NCBI RefSeq assembly: GCF_019925205.1
Contig: NC_083564.1
Location: 9,305,491 to 9,369,490 of the forward strand
Direction of reading: 5' to 3'
From: Metopolophium dirhodum
Lineage: Eukaryota > Arthropoda > Insecta > Hemiptera > Aphididae
Length of the DNA: 64,000 nucleotides
The notes beneath the pieces are model-generated. The model ran no database searches. It was not told where the DNA came from and was given only the letters and a program-made list of their open reading frames with translations. Positions 1 through 10,518 of this stretch are shown here, in pieces. Positions within the stretch are counted from its first letter, which is position 1, and each line of letters begins with the position of its first letter. Position numbers and translations under genes: made by a program.

Positions 1-33
1 AATCATAAGTTAAGATACCTATATAAATTATGA

Positions 34-292
34 AATATAATATTGTATTTAATAATATTAACTATAACAGCAATCAAAATACCTCGTCAAAATGTGTAGT
101 TATAACTTAAGGTAACCTAACCAGGTATCTAAGGTATATTTGAGTTTAATGTATGAATCATAACATAATAACATACCAACTAAAGTGCCCAACCAATTTC
201 TTATTTAAATATGCCTTAAGTTATAACTAGATATTTTGACTATTTTTTTTGATTGCTGTTATAGTTAATATTATTTTATACAATATTATATT
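34..292. mobile_element. Inverted-repeat MITE-like element
   Basis: Two arms of roughly 80 bp face each other: the left arm (about 34-113) reads through AATATTAACTATAACAGCAA and ends with AGTTATAACTTAAGG, and the right arm (about 213-292) carries the reverse complement of both blocks with few mismatches. About 100 bp of AT-rich sequence lies between. No coding capacity is visible. It lies just upstream of the first visible MINPP1-like exon, so probably in an intron. Family not identified. Confidence 0.7.
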
Positions 293-363
293 ATTATTGT
301 GTTAGTAAAAATTTATTTTTTTAAAAATAAACACTAAAAATATATCTATTTAATTATTTTTAG

Positions 364-2174
364 TTCTATAAAGTTTGCCAAAAATGGAGAAAAGACGTTA
401 AAAAATCCTCTTCGGCATCAGCTGAATACCAACAACTTGTTGAATCTCAATTAACTAATGTTACATTAAAAAGTTTATCTTCAAGACTTGGACTTGGTTA
501 CACGTTAACATTTAGTTAGTATATTATATACTCATTAGTTCCATAGTTTATGGAAATAAAATAAACGTAATTATTTATTTAAGAGGATGCCAAGAATATA
601 TATACTTACTGTGCTTTTGAAACTGCTTGGGAGAAAAATAAAGTTTCACCATGGTGTTCAATTTTTAATAAATCTGATTTTATGGTAACTAATTTTAAAT
701 ATATAAATTTAATTAGTTTTTGTTTCAATAGTATACACTAGGGGTGTTCAACCTGAGGCCTACATTTGGCCCGCGGTACATTTTAATGTGGCCCTCATGT
801 AAATTGCTAATTTATATTATGAGAAAATAATGAACTAAAACATATTAAACCTTGAATTAATATGTAGTGAAACTTCCATTTAACGAAATTTTAAATTTTA
901 AATGAAGTTGATAAAGGAGTTAAAAAAAAAGATGTTGCCGAAAAATATGGTATTCCGACAAGTTCGCTTTTGACCATATTTAAAAATCGCAAAAACATAG
1001 TTTTTAATATTTGTTAATAATTCTTTTAAAAAATGAATATACCAAGAGTGAGAATTGGTTAAACATTTCAGACAAACACCTTGAAAGTTGCTTAAGGATT
1101 GCCACAACTTCGATCCGGATATTGATTCACTACTTTTACAGAAAAGCAATTTCTAATTTCACATCAGTTTTATTATTATTTAAAAATGTTTTTCGTCTTT
1201 TAATTGTGAATAAAATAAATATATTTCTTTCTCTTGTTATTATAAATAAAATGTAATATTGTAAAAACATATGTTGCCAATGACAACTTCTACACGCTCA
1301 ATATGGCCTAGCATTCCCAAAAGGTTGGACACTCCTATTTAGTATAGGTACTGAATGATTATTTTAACAGTAAATGGTAATCAAATAATGAAAAGTATTA
1401 GCTTTTTAGAACATCTAAGATACACCTAACTTTAAATTATAAACTATAAATTATAATTAAACTTACTTTAACCTAACTAATAAGTTAATACTTTTCAAAA
1501 TATATATTATTTTCTGTTAAAAGATTATCCATGTAATGATAGTTGTAATTTTTAGCTTTTCGAGTATAGTGAAGATTTGAAGCATTATTTGATAGATGGT
1601 TATGCTTATGAGTTATCATACAAACAAGCTTGTGTCTTATTAAAAAATGCAATTGAATATTTTGAGTAAGCAATTTTTACAGCTAGTAATAATTAAAATA
1701 TGTGTACTCTAATTCATTTAATTTGTATTTATAGTGATCAAGATCTAAATAGCAAAAATGGTATTTTCTATTTCACCCATTCAGGAACAATTTTGAAAAT
1801 GCTCGGATTGTTAGGTCTTTATAAAGACGAACATAAGTTAAAACATGACAACTATTTTGAAATGGAGAATCGGCTGTGGAGAACTTCGAAAATTGATCCT
1901 TTTGGTTCAAACATTGCATTTGTTTTATATAAGTACTGGATTTATTCATTTATTGAATTTATAATTAGTGAACATATTATGTTTAATATACCACTGTATT
2001 TTTGTTATTTTTAGGTGTAATAATAATGATACTAAGATACTAACATTACACCAAGAACGAATTGTCCATATTAATGGTTGCAAAGATAACCTTTGCTCAT
2101 ATGAACAATTTAAACAACTGTTTGCTACGGAACTTCAAAACTGTAATTTTGAGGAAATGTGTAATATTGACTAG
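364..2174 (+). CDS. MINPP1: Multiple inositol polyphosphate phosphatase-like protein, 3' exons (partial)
   Basis: Five exons join in frame: 364-514, 584-684, 1556-1665, 1735-1932 and 2015-2174 (TAG stop at 2172-2174). Each is bounded by AG and GT, and the phases (0,1,0,2,2) fit at every junction. The translation shows the C-terminal half of a histidine-acid-phosphatase of the MINPP1 family: CAFETAWE followed by SPWCSIF, then EDLKHYLIDGYAYELSY, then FTHSGTILKMLGLLGLYKD, NRLWRTSKIDPFGSNIAFVLY, and a Cys-containing tail. MINPP1 enzymes remove phosphates from inositol hexakis- and pentakisphosphate, usually in the ER lumen or outside the cell. The catalytic RHGxRxP motif must lie in 5' exons left of the window. 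The proton-donor region reads His-Ser-Gly where vertebrate MINPP1 has His-Ala-Glu. That difference is visible; its effect on activity is unknown. Introns are short except 685-1555, which hosts a hAT remnant. No clear AATAAA follows the stop closely. Recognition is from family motifs, not a search. Confidence 0.88.
901..999 (+). pseudogene. CENP-B/Tigger-type helix-turn-helix fragment
   Basis: This frame reads NEVDKGVKKKDVAEKYGIP followed by SSLLTIFKNRKNI, the pattern of the N-terminal Psq/CENP-B-type DNA-binding helix-turn-helix of Tigger/pogo transposases. About 33 residues remain, without start or downstream DDE domain, and stops flank it. It lies between hAT-like terminal repeats, so it may be a nested insertion or a capture. 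Confidence 0.65.
1032..1160 (+). pseudogene. hAT transposase C-terminal-like fragment
   Basis: The frame starting near 1032 reads NWLNISDKHLESCLRIATTS, resembling the region near the C-terminus of hAT-derived proteins of the ZBED/EPM2AIP1-like type. After IR at about 1118 the family-like sequence continues in another frame (PDIDSLLLQKSNF), so there is a frameshift. It agrees with the hAT-like ends of the host element. Confidence 0.55.
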
Positions 2175-2841
2175 ATTGTTTAATATTTAAGCATACATAA
2201 AATTATTTTATATATGTAAAAATTATTTTTTTTAGTTGCCATAGGTTATTTTTATATTATTAACTATATCACAACAAAATAATACTACCAATTATTTTGT
2301 TGGGATACAAAGATTTGAAGAAAAATGTTTACAATTTTATTTTTGTATTTATTTTCTGAATTATTATATTATATTATTGTATTCTGTTTTAATTAAAATT
2401 TAAATGTAATGAAAATATATCATAATTATTTTAAATTACAATACAAATTATTTCTCAGTAATAGCATACCTTTAACAACAAATCCACAATGCTGAGTCAA
2501 AATTTTATATTTTAAATGCTTAAGAAATGTGTTATAAAAAGTGGTATGAAAAGTTGTGTCTAAAGTATGTACTGAGTATACTCAAGTCAATAATGGAGTT
2601 TTATTAGATAGGTAGACCGTAGACGACTAGGTTTGGTGCTCCTCAGCGTAGTTATACATTGCTTTATGCCTTTATCTATTGTACTCTTTTGAACGGTGAT
2701 TCTGTAATCTGGTGTATGTTGTTAGGGGCGTACACAGATATTTTCAATGATAAGGATTACATTAAAAATATTATAAAAATATTTTTCAAATTGTTTTAAT
2801 TTTTAAATTTCTATACCTTATAGAAATTAAATTACCAATGG
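2175..2841. other. 3' flank of the phosphatase gene, no gene seen
   Basis: AT-rich sequence following the MINPP1-like stop codon; it should contain the 3' UTR and polyadenylation site. No canonical AATAAA is evident close to the stop; an ATTAAA-like string occurs near 2390. A slightly less AT-rich patch at 2610-2740 shows no open reading frame or known motif. Confidence 0.5.
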
Positions 2842-3690
2842 GTTGATCACCCAGGGGGCCTATCGATTCCGCCAATGTAGCATCGATTCCGCCAGTATCG
2901 ACTCCACCAGTTCAGGTAGTCTAAAAACAACCTATCGATTCCGCCACCTACCAATTTTTACCTCAACCTGGCAACTGCTGCTGTCAACCTATTTCTATTA
3001 TAAAAATAATAATATATCTAAAAAATAATTCGATAATTCATTTAAATATTAAGAATAAATTAATAATCAGTATAATAATTAATACAATACAATATATTAT
3101 ATAAAAAATAATACAATACAGTTAAATAAATAAAATGTTATGATAATAATAATATAGGTATCTACAAAATAATTCAATAATTCATTTAAATATAAATTAA
3201 TTTAGTCAAATATAGTTTTAAGTTACACTTTTTATTAACACATTTCCACTTATACGCACATAAATATTTCACAAAGTTTGTTTTAAAAAATTTTTCATTT
3301 TGATAAATAACTAAGTTATTTTCCCGTTCACCAGCTACGATTTCGAAATTCATTATTATGAAGTATAATGACACGAGGATAAATCGAGACTAACCAGATT
3401 AGTGTTGGACAATACTATTAGAGTCGTTTTTCGCATCATTACGCGTATACAAGTCATCAATTAGCGATAACATTTTTATACAGGTATTTCATATAATATT
3501 TATAATATAGCTAAATAAATTAAATTAAACTAAAATTTTTGTTCGGGAAGATTATTTTTTCTCTGGCGGAATCGATAGGTTGTTTTTAGACTACCTGCAT
3601 TGGCGGAATCGATGTTGGCGGAATCGATAAACCTTATCCCCAAGTATAAAAAGGTCTGGCGGAATCGATGAAACCCCGATCACCCAAATA
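2842..3690. mobile_element. Inverted-repeat DNA transposon, probably MULE-like, with FLYWCH remnant
   Basis: The ends carry inverted repeats built around ATCGATTCCGCCA. On the left the motif or a variant occurs near 2861, 2882, 2897 and 2934; on the right the reverse complement TGGCGGAATCGAT occurs near 3563, 3600, 3615 and 3656. A 20-bp-plus block containing GTAGTCTAAAAACAACCTAT on the left is also inverted on the right. Outer ends read GATCACCC-like and GGGTGATC-like. The AT-rich interior carries a FLYWCH zinc-finger fragment (minus strand) and a direct repeat of about 28 bp (3021-3049 and 3166-3193). FLYWCH fingers accompany MULE transposases in many insects, hence the tentative superfamily. 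No transposase core is present, so the copy is non-autonomous. Confidence 0.68.
3200..3353 (-). pseudogene. FLYWCH-type zinc-finger fragment
   Basis: The minus-strand frame reads NFEIVAGERENNLVIYQNEK, then FFKTNFVKYLCAYKWKCVNK, then KCNLKLYL. This fits a FLYWCH finger: a hydrophobic strand and aromatic residues, then W-x-C and a second Cys five residues later. It stops soon after, without the full final His region or a transposase domain. It lies inside the inverted-repeat element 2842-3690 and is most likely a leftover of the parent element. Confidence 0.6.
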
Positions 3691-5102
3691 TCGTTTCAAT
3701 GTTACTCAATGCTAATGGGTAGGTAGTTATTACATGGTATCACAATTACACAGGTAATGTAAAATAAAGACCTGACAGTGTGTCTTACTGTCTTCCTAGT
3801 TTGGTTATAAATGTTATAATAATGTCCAATGTATAACCTGCAGAGAAGCTCTAACCGTCAAACACGGTTACAAAATGTCATATAGTATCATATAATGTAA
3901 TATTAATATTGTAAGCAGCGTAAGCCAATAACCTTAGTTGTTAAGCCTTTAAAGAAATAAAAAAAAAAAATGCAGAACCGTTTGTTGCAGTCAATTCAGA
4001 TAGATACATAATAGTAGGTACCTGGTACCTATAAAACTACAACGGGCTATACTTATGTTACTACCCACTCAAAGTTTCAGCCTAAGGGGTTTGTCCCTAA
4101 CTACACGAGTCATTTAGACATGGCGTTAGAAATTAAATAAAACATTCACGAAAGCAGAAGGAATTAGTAGCCATCGCCCACCTAGTTAGTCACTCATCTT
4201 TGTAAATAATTGTCCACTGATGCATCTTGACCTGGGTTATTTATTCCTTTGACATTTCGTAAAGTTTTGAATTTCTCGCGTGCGGACCTTAAAGCAGACC
4301 CGTCAACTTCTGTCCTTTAATTACACACGAAAATGGGGTTGTGACGAATTCATGGTCGGAATTGGGTAGGTACTTAATAAAAGACATACAATATGGGTCG
4401 GAGCACGCCGTTTGGATATTTCAACATTGTATTATATTGTACTCTTCAATTAAATATTGTTATTTAATTTTAAACGACAATATACGTATAAGATATAGAA
4501 ATTAAGTTATCGGTATACCTACGTGGTACCTCCTATATTGTGTAAATATCTAGTTCATTTTCGAATACATGTGTAATTAAAATTGAGTTATTAAGACGTG
4601 TCTTATATTTAAATATTTTACACTGCGATCTTCTCTATACATATGGTGTTCTACACGCTAGGACGAAAAATTTGTTGGAATTTTACGATAATCATAAAAT
4701 TAGGTACCTATACTTAGTTGATAGCAACGATATATACCTATTAGGTACCTATTATTCCATAGGCATTAGGTGTAAGGTGGGTTAGGGGCATGGACCAATA
4801 TTGCGCTTCATATATTATGTTAGGGCCAGTGTAGTTATTACGCCTCTTATATCTTCGGTTAGTGTACCAATATTGCGCTGTGTTCAATTTGCTTACCTTC
4901 AAATATGAAAATATTGTTTTTCGACTAATTCCATAAACATCAGCATAAACAATCTACACGCTAAAATGCTTGAAAATTAAAAACGTATTTATTGATTACT
5001 GGTTATAATATATTTTATAACAGTATCGGGAATTTTATGAATTTAGAATGTTTAAAATCAGCATGTTATTATTATTGTAAAAAAGTTTAAACTTATTATT
5101 GT
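3691..5102. other. AT-rich intergenic stretch, no gene seen
   Basis: No ORF with coding character. A less AT-rich patch lies at about 4060-4400. The phrase ACCAATATTGCGCT occurs twice (near 4794 and 4865), a short local duplication. TAGGTACCTA-like strings are common, as throughout the window. Confidence 0.4.
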
Positions 5103-5312
5103 AAATAGGTTATAATATATAAATTACTTTATTCACAATAATATCATCAAATATACTTGGTGATATCATAGGCTGACTGACCGTTTTCGCTCAGAATCGT
5201 TTTCTTATACAATGATATTATATCATTGAATTCAAATTTAACACCATCCATTACAGTGACCCACTTGTAACCTACTGTACAGCAGAACGACATCCACTTA
5301 CCCACTTTTTTT
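5103..5312 (+). repeat. Dispersed aphid-type repeat, 3' part, copy 1
   Basis: About 210 bp nearly identical to 7720-7929 and 10310-10518. Shared landmarks are ATATCATCAAATATACTTGG, TTTTCGCTCAGAATCG, an imperfect palindrome around CAATGATATTATATCATTG, and a terminal AGCGACATCCACTT-like end. Only the 3' portion is recognisable here. No coding capacity. Confidence 0.85.
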
Positions 5313-6010
5313 ATATTCACTTACCGATCACATTAAAAGATAAAATTTAAATAAAAAATTATACATATCATCGTCCGAAAACAAAATAAACAACCAATCA
5401 CGGGTGGAGCTGTGACGGGTCGGCTGGTACTATATATAATCGATATTCGATATTATGATACAAATAACAAATTACAATGATGAATGATTATTTTTTTTTT
5501 TTTATGTTTTAATATAATAAACAATAATAAGTATGTATTTATCGAGAAAACGTTGGATTTTTAAACGTACCACTTATACGTCCACAACCCAAACGGATAT
5601 AGTTAAATAGAAATATATCTGATCATGTCAAAATATTGATGTGAAAACTCAGTTTTACTTTTACAGTAAAGATTCATAAACTAGATTAATGTGTACTACA
5701 GTAATTTGTAATTCAGTACAGCGGTAATATTTTAAGAGGCATTAGGGAATACTAGCGTCTTTCAGTATTTTTTTTCGTGTTTAGTAAATTGATTATTTAT
5801 GTTCCAGAAAAAACGAAGCTGTGTTTATTTTTCCTCTGTCTTTATTATTTATTTTTTTTTTGTTAATTAAATGAAAATAAATCAAGTACAATAATCTCAA
5901 GTATCACTAGTCTCGGACCTCAGTACAATAATAGGTAGGTATTAAAAAATGTTTATGATTTTATTAGAATAAAAATTATTATGTACCTACTTTGATAATA
6001 TGCCTTATAT

Positions 6011-6040
6011 ACAGGGTAATTTTTTAAACATGCTCACCCT
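6011..6040 (+). repeat. ACAGGGTNATT...CATGCTCACCC motif, element end
   Basis: The start ACAGGGTAATTTTTTAAACA followed by TGCTCACCCT resembles 49608-49637 (ACAGGGTGATTCACCAAGCA then TGTTCACCCC). Two independent copies suggest the end of a dispersed element extending rightward. The other end was not identified in either case. Confidence 0.45.
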
Positions 6041-6294
6041 CATTTTATCCCTCGGGGGGATCGGCGGCGGACAGTTTTTAAGGAGTTCGAATTGAGCAAT
6101 TTTTTAATTGCATGCATGCGGTTCTTGTAAATTAATGCGTAGTAAGTGTCAAGTGATCATTATAGAGTGTGTGACTATTGTAAAAGAAATATAGCGGAGC
6201 GTTCCCGCGAGCGTATGTACAAGTCACCGTCTCGGTGTTGCGCGTGAACGGTAAACAATTTATGCTCATATTTTTAATGTATTTTGTTTCATTT

Positions 6295-6557
6295 CGTGGG
6301 CTCAGAATCAAAAGGTGCTATAAAAAAATATCAAATTGTTCAGGAGAATCAAAATGTGCTGTTTAGATTACTATCAAATAACTAATGTGTACATTTGATC
6401 GATTTAGCACCTTTAGGTTCTGGATAACTCTTAAAATAATGGACCTACATGGTTGGACGTGAGCTTGGATTATAGAGCATTGGTCTTTAAGCCTCTTTGT
6501 ATCAAAAAGTGGATTTTCAGAAAAATCGATTTAGCCCCTTGTGGTTCTGAGCCCACG
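6295..6557. mobile_element. MITE of about 263 bp with 26-bp terminal inverted repeats
   Basis: The left end CGTGGGCTCAGAATCAAAAG (6295-6320) is matched in inverse orientation at 6532-6557 with three or so mismatches. Internal near-copies of the same motif occur at about 6350 (AGAATCAAAATGTGCT) and 6405 (TAGCACCTTTAGGTTCTG), so the motif is present four times. TCATT-like sequence lies outside each end but a clean target duplication is not certain. No ORF. Superfamily unassigned. Confidence 0.72.
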
Positions 6558-7054
6558 TCATTCTACCGATCGACCTAATGATGCGATTATTTTCCAAAAA
6601 ACTTATATGAACTCGTTATGATGTCTTCTTAAGATAGGCCAGTCCACATATTAAGATTTCTGATTTAAATATTCCAAATAATAAACGTTTGATAATATTC
6701 TGAAATTTCAAAATATTCAAGCTAAATGTATAGATGTTGGGGGGGGGGAGGAAATTAAGAAAAAACGAGAAAACCAGGAAATTGTACGAGAAATCAGCTG
6801 TTTTTGAAGAAAATAATTTTGTTTTTTTTGTCTTCAATTTTCACATAATATTCATATTAGCGTTTTAAATACAAGACATGTTCAACATATTTTCGCTCTT
6901 TTTTGGGTTATTTATAGATATTTTCAATTTTTTAGTTTATTTTCGATTCATATGTACTTAGGTACCTTAAAAAATTGAAACTTTAATAGGTACAAAATTT
7001 CTCTTAAGAAGTTTTTCATACCCAAATTGAAAAATATCAAAAATAAAAACTCAC

Positions 7055-7929
7055 AATTTTAGATTCTGAGCGAAGCGATGAATGTATTGATTTTACAGTG
7101 ATGTGTATTTTTTTTTTTATTTTTTTTTTATTTTTGTGTCTGTCATCACCTTTTAGGACAGTAAAAGTGCTTGGATTTTCTTCAACAGTAACTTTTCTGA
7201 CAGGTAAGTGAATTTAGTTGGTACTTTGGGGGGTCAGTGGTTTCTCAGTAGTTTTTAAAAGCGACGTGAAAAACAAAAGAAAAATTAAGGAAAAACGGGA
7301 ATTTTTACGCAAAATCTGTTTTCGAGAAAATCGATTTTGGTTTTTGGTGTAACTCTAAAACAAATGACCGTAGGTACATGCAATTTTGACTGAATGTTTA
7401 TATTAGCATTTTCTATACACCATAAAATTTTGAAAATATTTTGACTCTTTTTGAGCTGTTTACGGACATTGTCAGTTTTCAATTTTTTTAGTTTTTTTTT
7501 CTATAAATATCAATAAAATTTTATTTGTTGGGTAAAAAAGCGTGAAAATTTAATATAAGGCTCCTGATATATCGTTCTAATAGCAGTTGAAAAATATTAA
7601 AAATACATAGGCACAGTTTTTTTTTATAAGCATTTAAAGTTCAAATTTTGACAAAATTTATCAACTTTATAATTTAATAATTATTTTGTAGTTAAAAATT
7701 GAAAACAACGTAAATACTAAATAGGTTATATTATATAAATTACTGAATTCACAATAATATCATCAAATATACTTGGTGATATCATAGGCTGACTGATCGT
7801 TTTCGCTCAGAATCGTTTTTCTTATACAATGATATTATATCATTGAATTCAAATTTAACACCATCCATTACAGTGACCCACTTGTAACCTACTGTACAGC
7901 AGAGCGACATCCACTTATCCACCTTTTTT
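7055..7929 (+). repeat. Dispersed aphid-type repeat, full copy 2
   Basis: The copy begins ATTTTAGATTCTGAGCGAAG and ends with the same 210-bp tail as 5103-5312. The start contains GATTCTGAGCGAA and the tail contains its inverse TTCGCTCAGAATC about 120 bp before the end, so the pair works like inset inverted ends. The interior is A/T-rich, with phrases such as AATGACCGTAGGTAC and GGCTCCTGATATAT shared with copy 3. An upstream stretch at about 6838-7000 resembles the interior too, suggesting an older truncated copy. Non-coding. Confidence 0.85.
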
Positions 7930-9049
7930 CTTATACGTATTACAATATTTATAATTTTTGTAGAAATTCATCAAAATCAAGAAAATTTGTAAATTATACA
8001 TTTATTTTCAATTCAACATTTTGGTAAAATCGCAGGATTATTAACAAGAAAAATCATTTCAGTTCTTATTTTGTTGTAATTCAAAAAACCTTATTCGTAA
8101 GGTCTTGAAAATTGTCACCGTTACGTACTCAGGTATATTATTATTTAGTTCACACATTGACATTTCAAAAGTAATTAGATAATTTTGTAATTATTTATAC
8201 CTACGCTGGTCGCATCAACCACGGTACACCTACCACCGTCTACGGTACCTATGTCAATATAGACTATTATAAGGAAATAACAGCTAGTAATATTATATGA
8301 AATAACATTAAAATAATTATTATATAGTACATACTAATTACTAGGTACCTAAATGCTGTGTTCTGCTGTCTTGAACCAACCGCATAGTAATAGAGAAATA
8401 AATTACTAATATCAATATAGGCAGGTAATGTCTTTTAAACGTCTTTGAAACGTCTTTTAAATTTATTTTCCATATTAATTATTATAATATTAAACTGCAA
8501 AATAATTACTTGCTTATATTAATTATTTTAAGAGAAATATTGGAATAATGTTATGGAACGCCGTTACTCATTATTCGGTGTGATTATATAAATTAGAAAT
8601 AATATATATAAAAAATTGTTTCTTTTAACTTAACATACCTGCCTATTATAGTTATACTTTTTTGAGAAACAACGAGATTTAGTTTATTAATGGTACACAA
8701 TTAAATTGGTATTATATATTTTGGTAAAAAAATTAATAATGCCTACCTACCTATAATGAGGTATATATAATACCATTGTATTTTATTACAACTATGGTAT
8801 AACAATCTCTGCAGGGCTCTGATTTAAAAAATAATTTTTTTAAATTTAATTTTAGCATACCTGTAAGTATAAATTATTGTTTGTAAACACACACATAGTA
8901 CATTTATAACTTGGACATGGGTAATACACTAATATATAATTAGGATAATAAGCAAAATAGTATGTGATATTGCTATTCAAGACAGAAGAGGGAAGATAGT
9001 TAAATTATATATTTGTATCTATATTCTATATAATTATCAGTCATACATC
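7930..9049. other. AT-rich stretch between repeat copies, no gene seen
   Basis: No coding signal or recognised RNA. Contains TAGGTACCTA-type strings and poly(T/A) tracts only. Confidence 0.4.
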
Positions 9050-10518
9050 ATTTTAGATTCTGAGCGGAGCGATGAATGTATTGATTTTACAATAATGTGT
9101 GTTTTTTTTTTTATTTTTGTGTCTGAGAACACCTTTTAAAGCAGTAAAAATGCTTCGATTTTCTTCAACAGTACCTTTTCTGGTAGGAAAGTAAATCTAG
9201 ATGGTACTTTGGGAGGTCAAAAGTAAAAATTTCCCAATAGTTTTCACGAGCGACAAGATAAACAAAAGAAAAATTAAGGAAAAGCGGGAATTTTTACACA
9301 AAATTTATTTTTCACAAAATTGAATTTGGTTTTTGGGGTAACTTTAAAACAAATGACCGTAGATACTTGAAATTTTCACTGGTTGTTTATATTTGCATTT
9401 TCTATACACTATAACATTTTCAAAATATTTTGATTTATTTTGAACTGTTTAGGGACATTTTCATATTCCATTTTTTTTTAGTTTTTTTTCTAAAGACTTC
9501 AATAAAATTTTATTTGTTGGCTAAAAAAGCTTGAAAATTTAATAGAAAGCTCCTAGTACATTGTTTCAAAGGCAGATGAAAAATATTTAAAATCCTTAGT
9601 CACAGTTTTTTTTTCTAAGCATTCAAACTTCATAAATTGACAAACTATGGAAAAATCATGAAAATTAGCAAATTATTTTGAGTTAAAAATTTGTAAAAAT
9701 TTTTCTTTTTAAATCTAAGATTTTAAAATGTAATACAAGATTCTTCATAAGTTTTTCTACCTTTATCAAAAAAAAAATGTCTATAAGAAAGTCAAATTAA
9801 ATTTTTATGAGCGTTTGAAATTCAAATGTTTACAACATTGGATATTCACTCGATTTCTCATGTAGCGATTTCCTTATTTTGTTGTAATTCAAAAACGAAC
9901 AAATTTAGATACTTGAAAATTTCACTGAATGTTTATATTAGCATTTTCTATACACCATACAATTTTGAAAATATTTTGAATCATTTTGAGCTGTTAACAG
10001 ACATTTTCAGTTTTTAATTTTTTTAGTTTTTTTTTCAATAAATATCAATAAAGTTTTATCTGTTGGGCCAAAAAGTGTAAAAATTTAATACAAGGCTCCT
10101 GATATATTAATACAATATCAGTTGAAAAATATTAAAAATACATGGGCACACATTTTTTTTATAAGCATTTAAACTTTTTAAAGATCGAATTTTGACAACA
10201 TTTATCAAATTTATAATTTAATAATTATTTTGTAGTTAAAAATTTATAAAATGTTCAACTTTTATAGCTAAAGATTGTTAATTGAACACAAGGCTCTTAG
10301 GCTCCACGTAAATAGGTTATATATAAATTACTTTATTCACAATAATATCATTAAATATACTTGGTAATATCATAGGCTGACTGACGGTTTTCGCTCAGAA
10401 TCGTTTTTCTCATACAATAATATTATATCATTGAATTCAAATTTAACATCATCCATTACAGTAATCCACTTGTAACCTACTGTACAGCAAAGCGACATCC
10501 ACTTCCCCACCTTTTTTA
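9050..10518 (+). repeat. Dispersed aphid-type repeat, copy 3 with internal duplication
   Basis: It begins TTTTAGATTCTGAGCGGAGC and ends with the shared tail (10310-10518). It is about 600 bp longer than copy 2 because the interior module is present twice: the segment from about 9361 (TTGAAATTTTCACTG, then the TATACAC phrase) recurs from about 9915 with many substitutions. The hairpin in the tail has decayed (CAATAATATTATATCATTG). Confidence 0.82.

Larger units (their letters stand above)
736..1339. mobile_element. hAT-like transposon remnant inside a MINPP1 intron
   Basis: Imperfect terminal repeats face each other: CACTAGGGGTGTTCAACCT at 736-754 and its near reverse complement at 1321-1339 (AGGTTGGACACTCCTATT region). 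TAGTATA lies directly outside both ends (729-735 and 1340-1346), consistent with a 7-8 bp hAT target-site duplication. The interior holds short coding remnants (901-999 and about 1032-1160) broken by stops and frameshifts. It cannot encode a transposase and is probably an internally deleted or recombined copy. It sits wholly within the second visible intron of the phosphatase gene, in which splicing signals remain intact. Confidence 0.72.

Noticed and set aside
2850..2950. CRISPR-like spaced repeat (ATCGATTCCGCCA)
   Set aside because: Repeat too short, spacing irregular, mirrored at 3560-3670, and the genome is eukaryotic; it is a transposon end.
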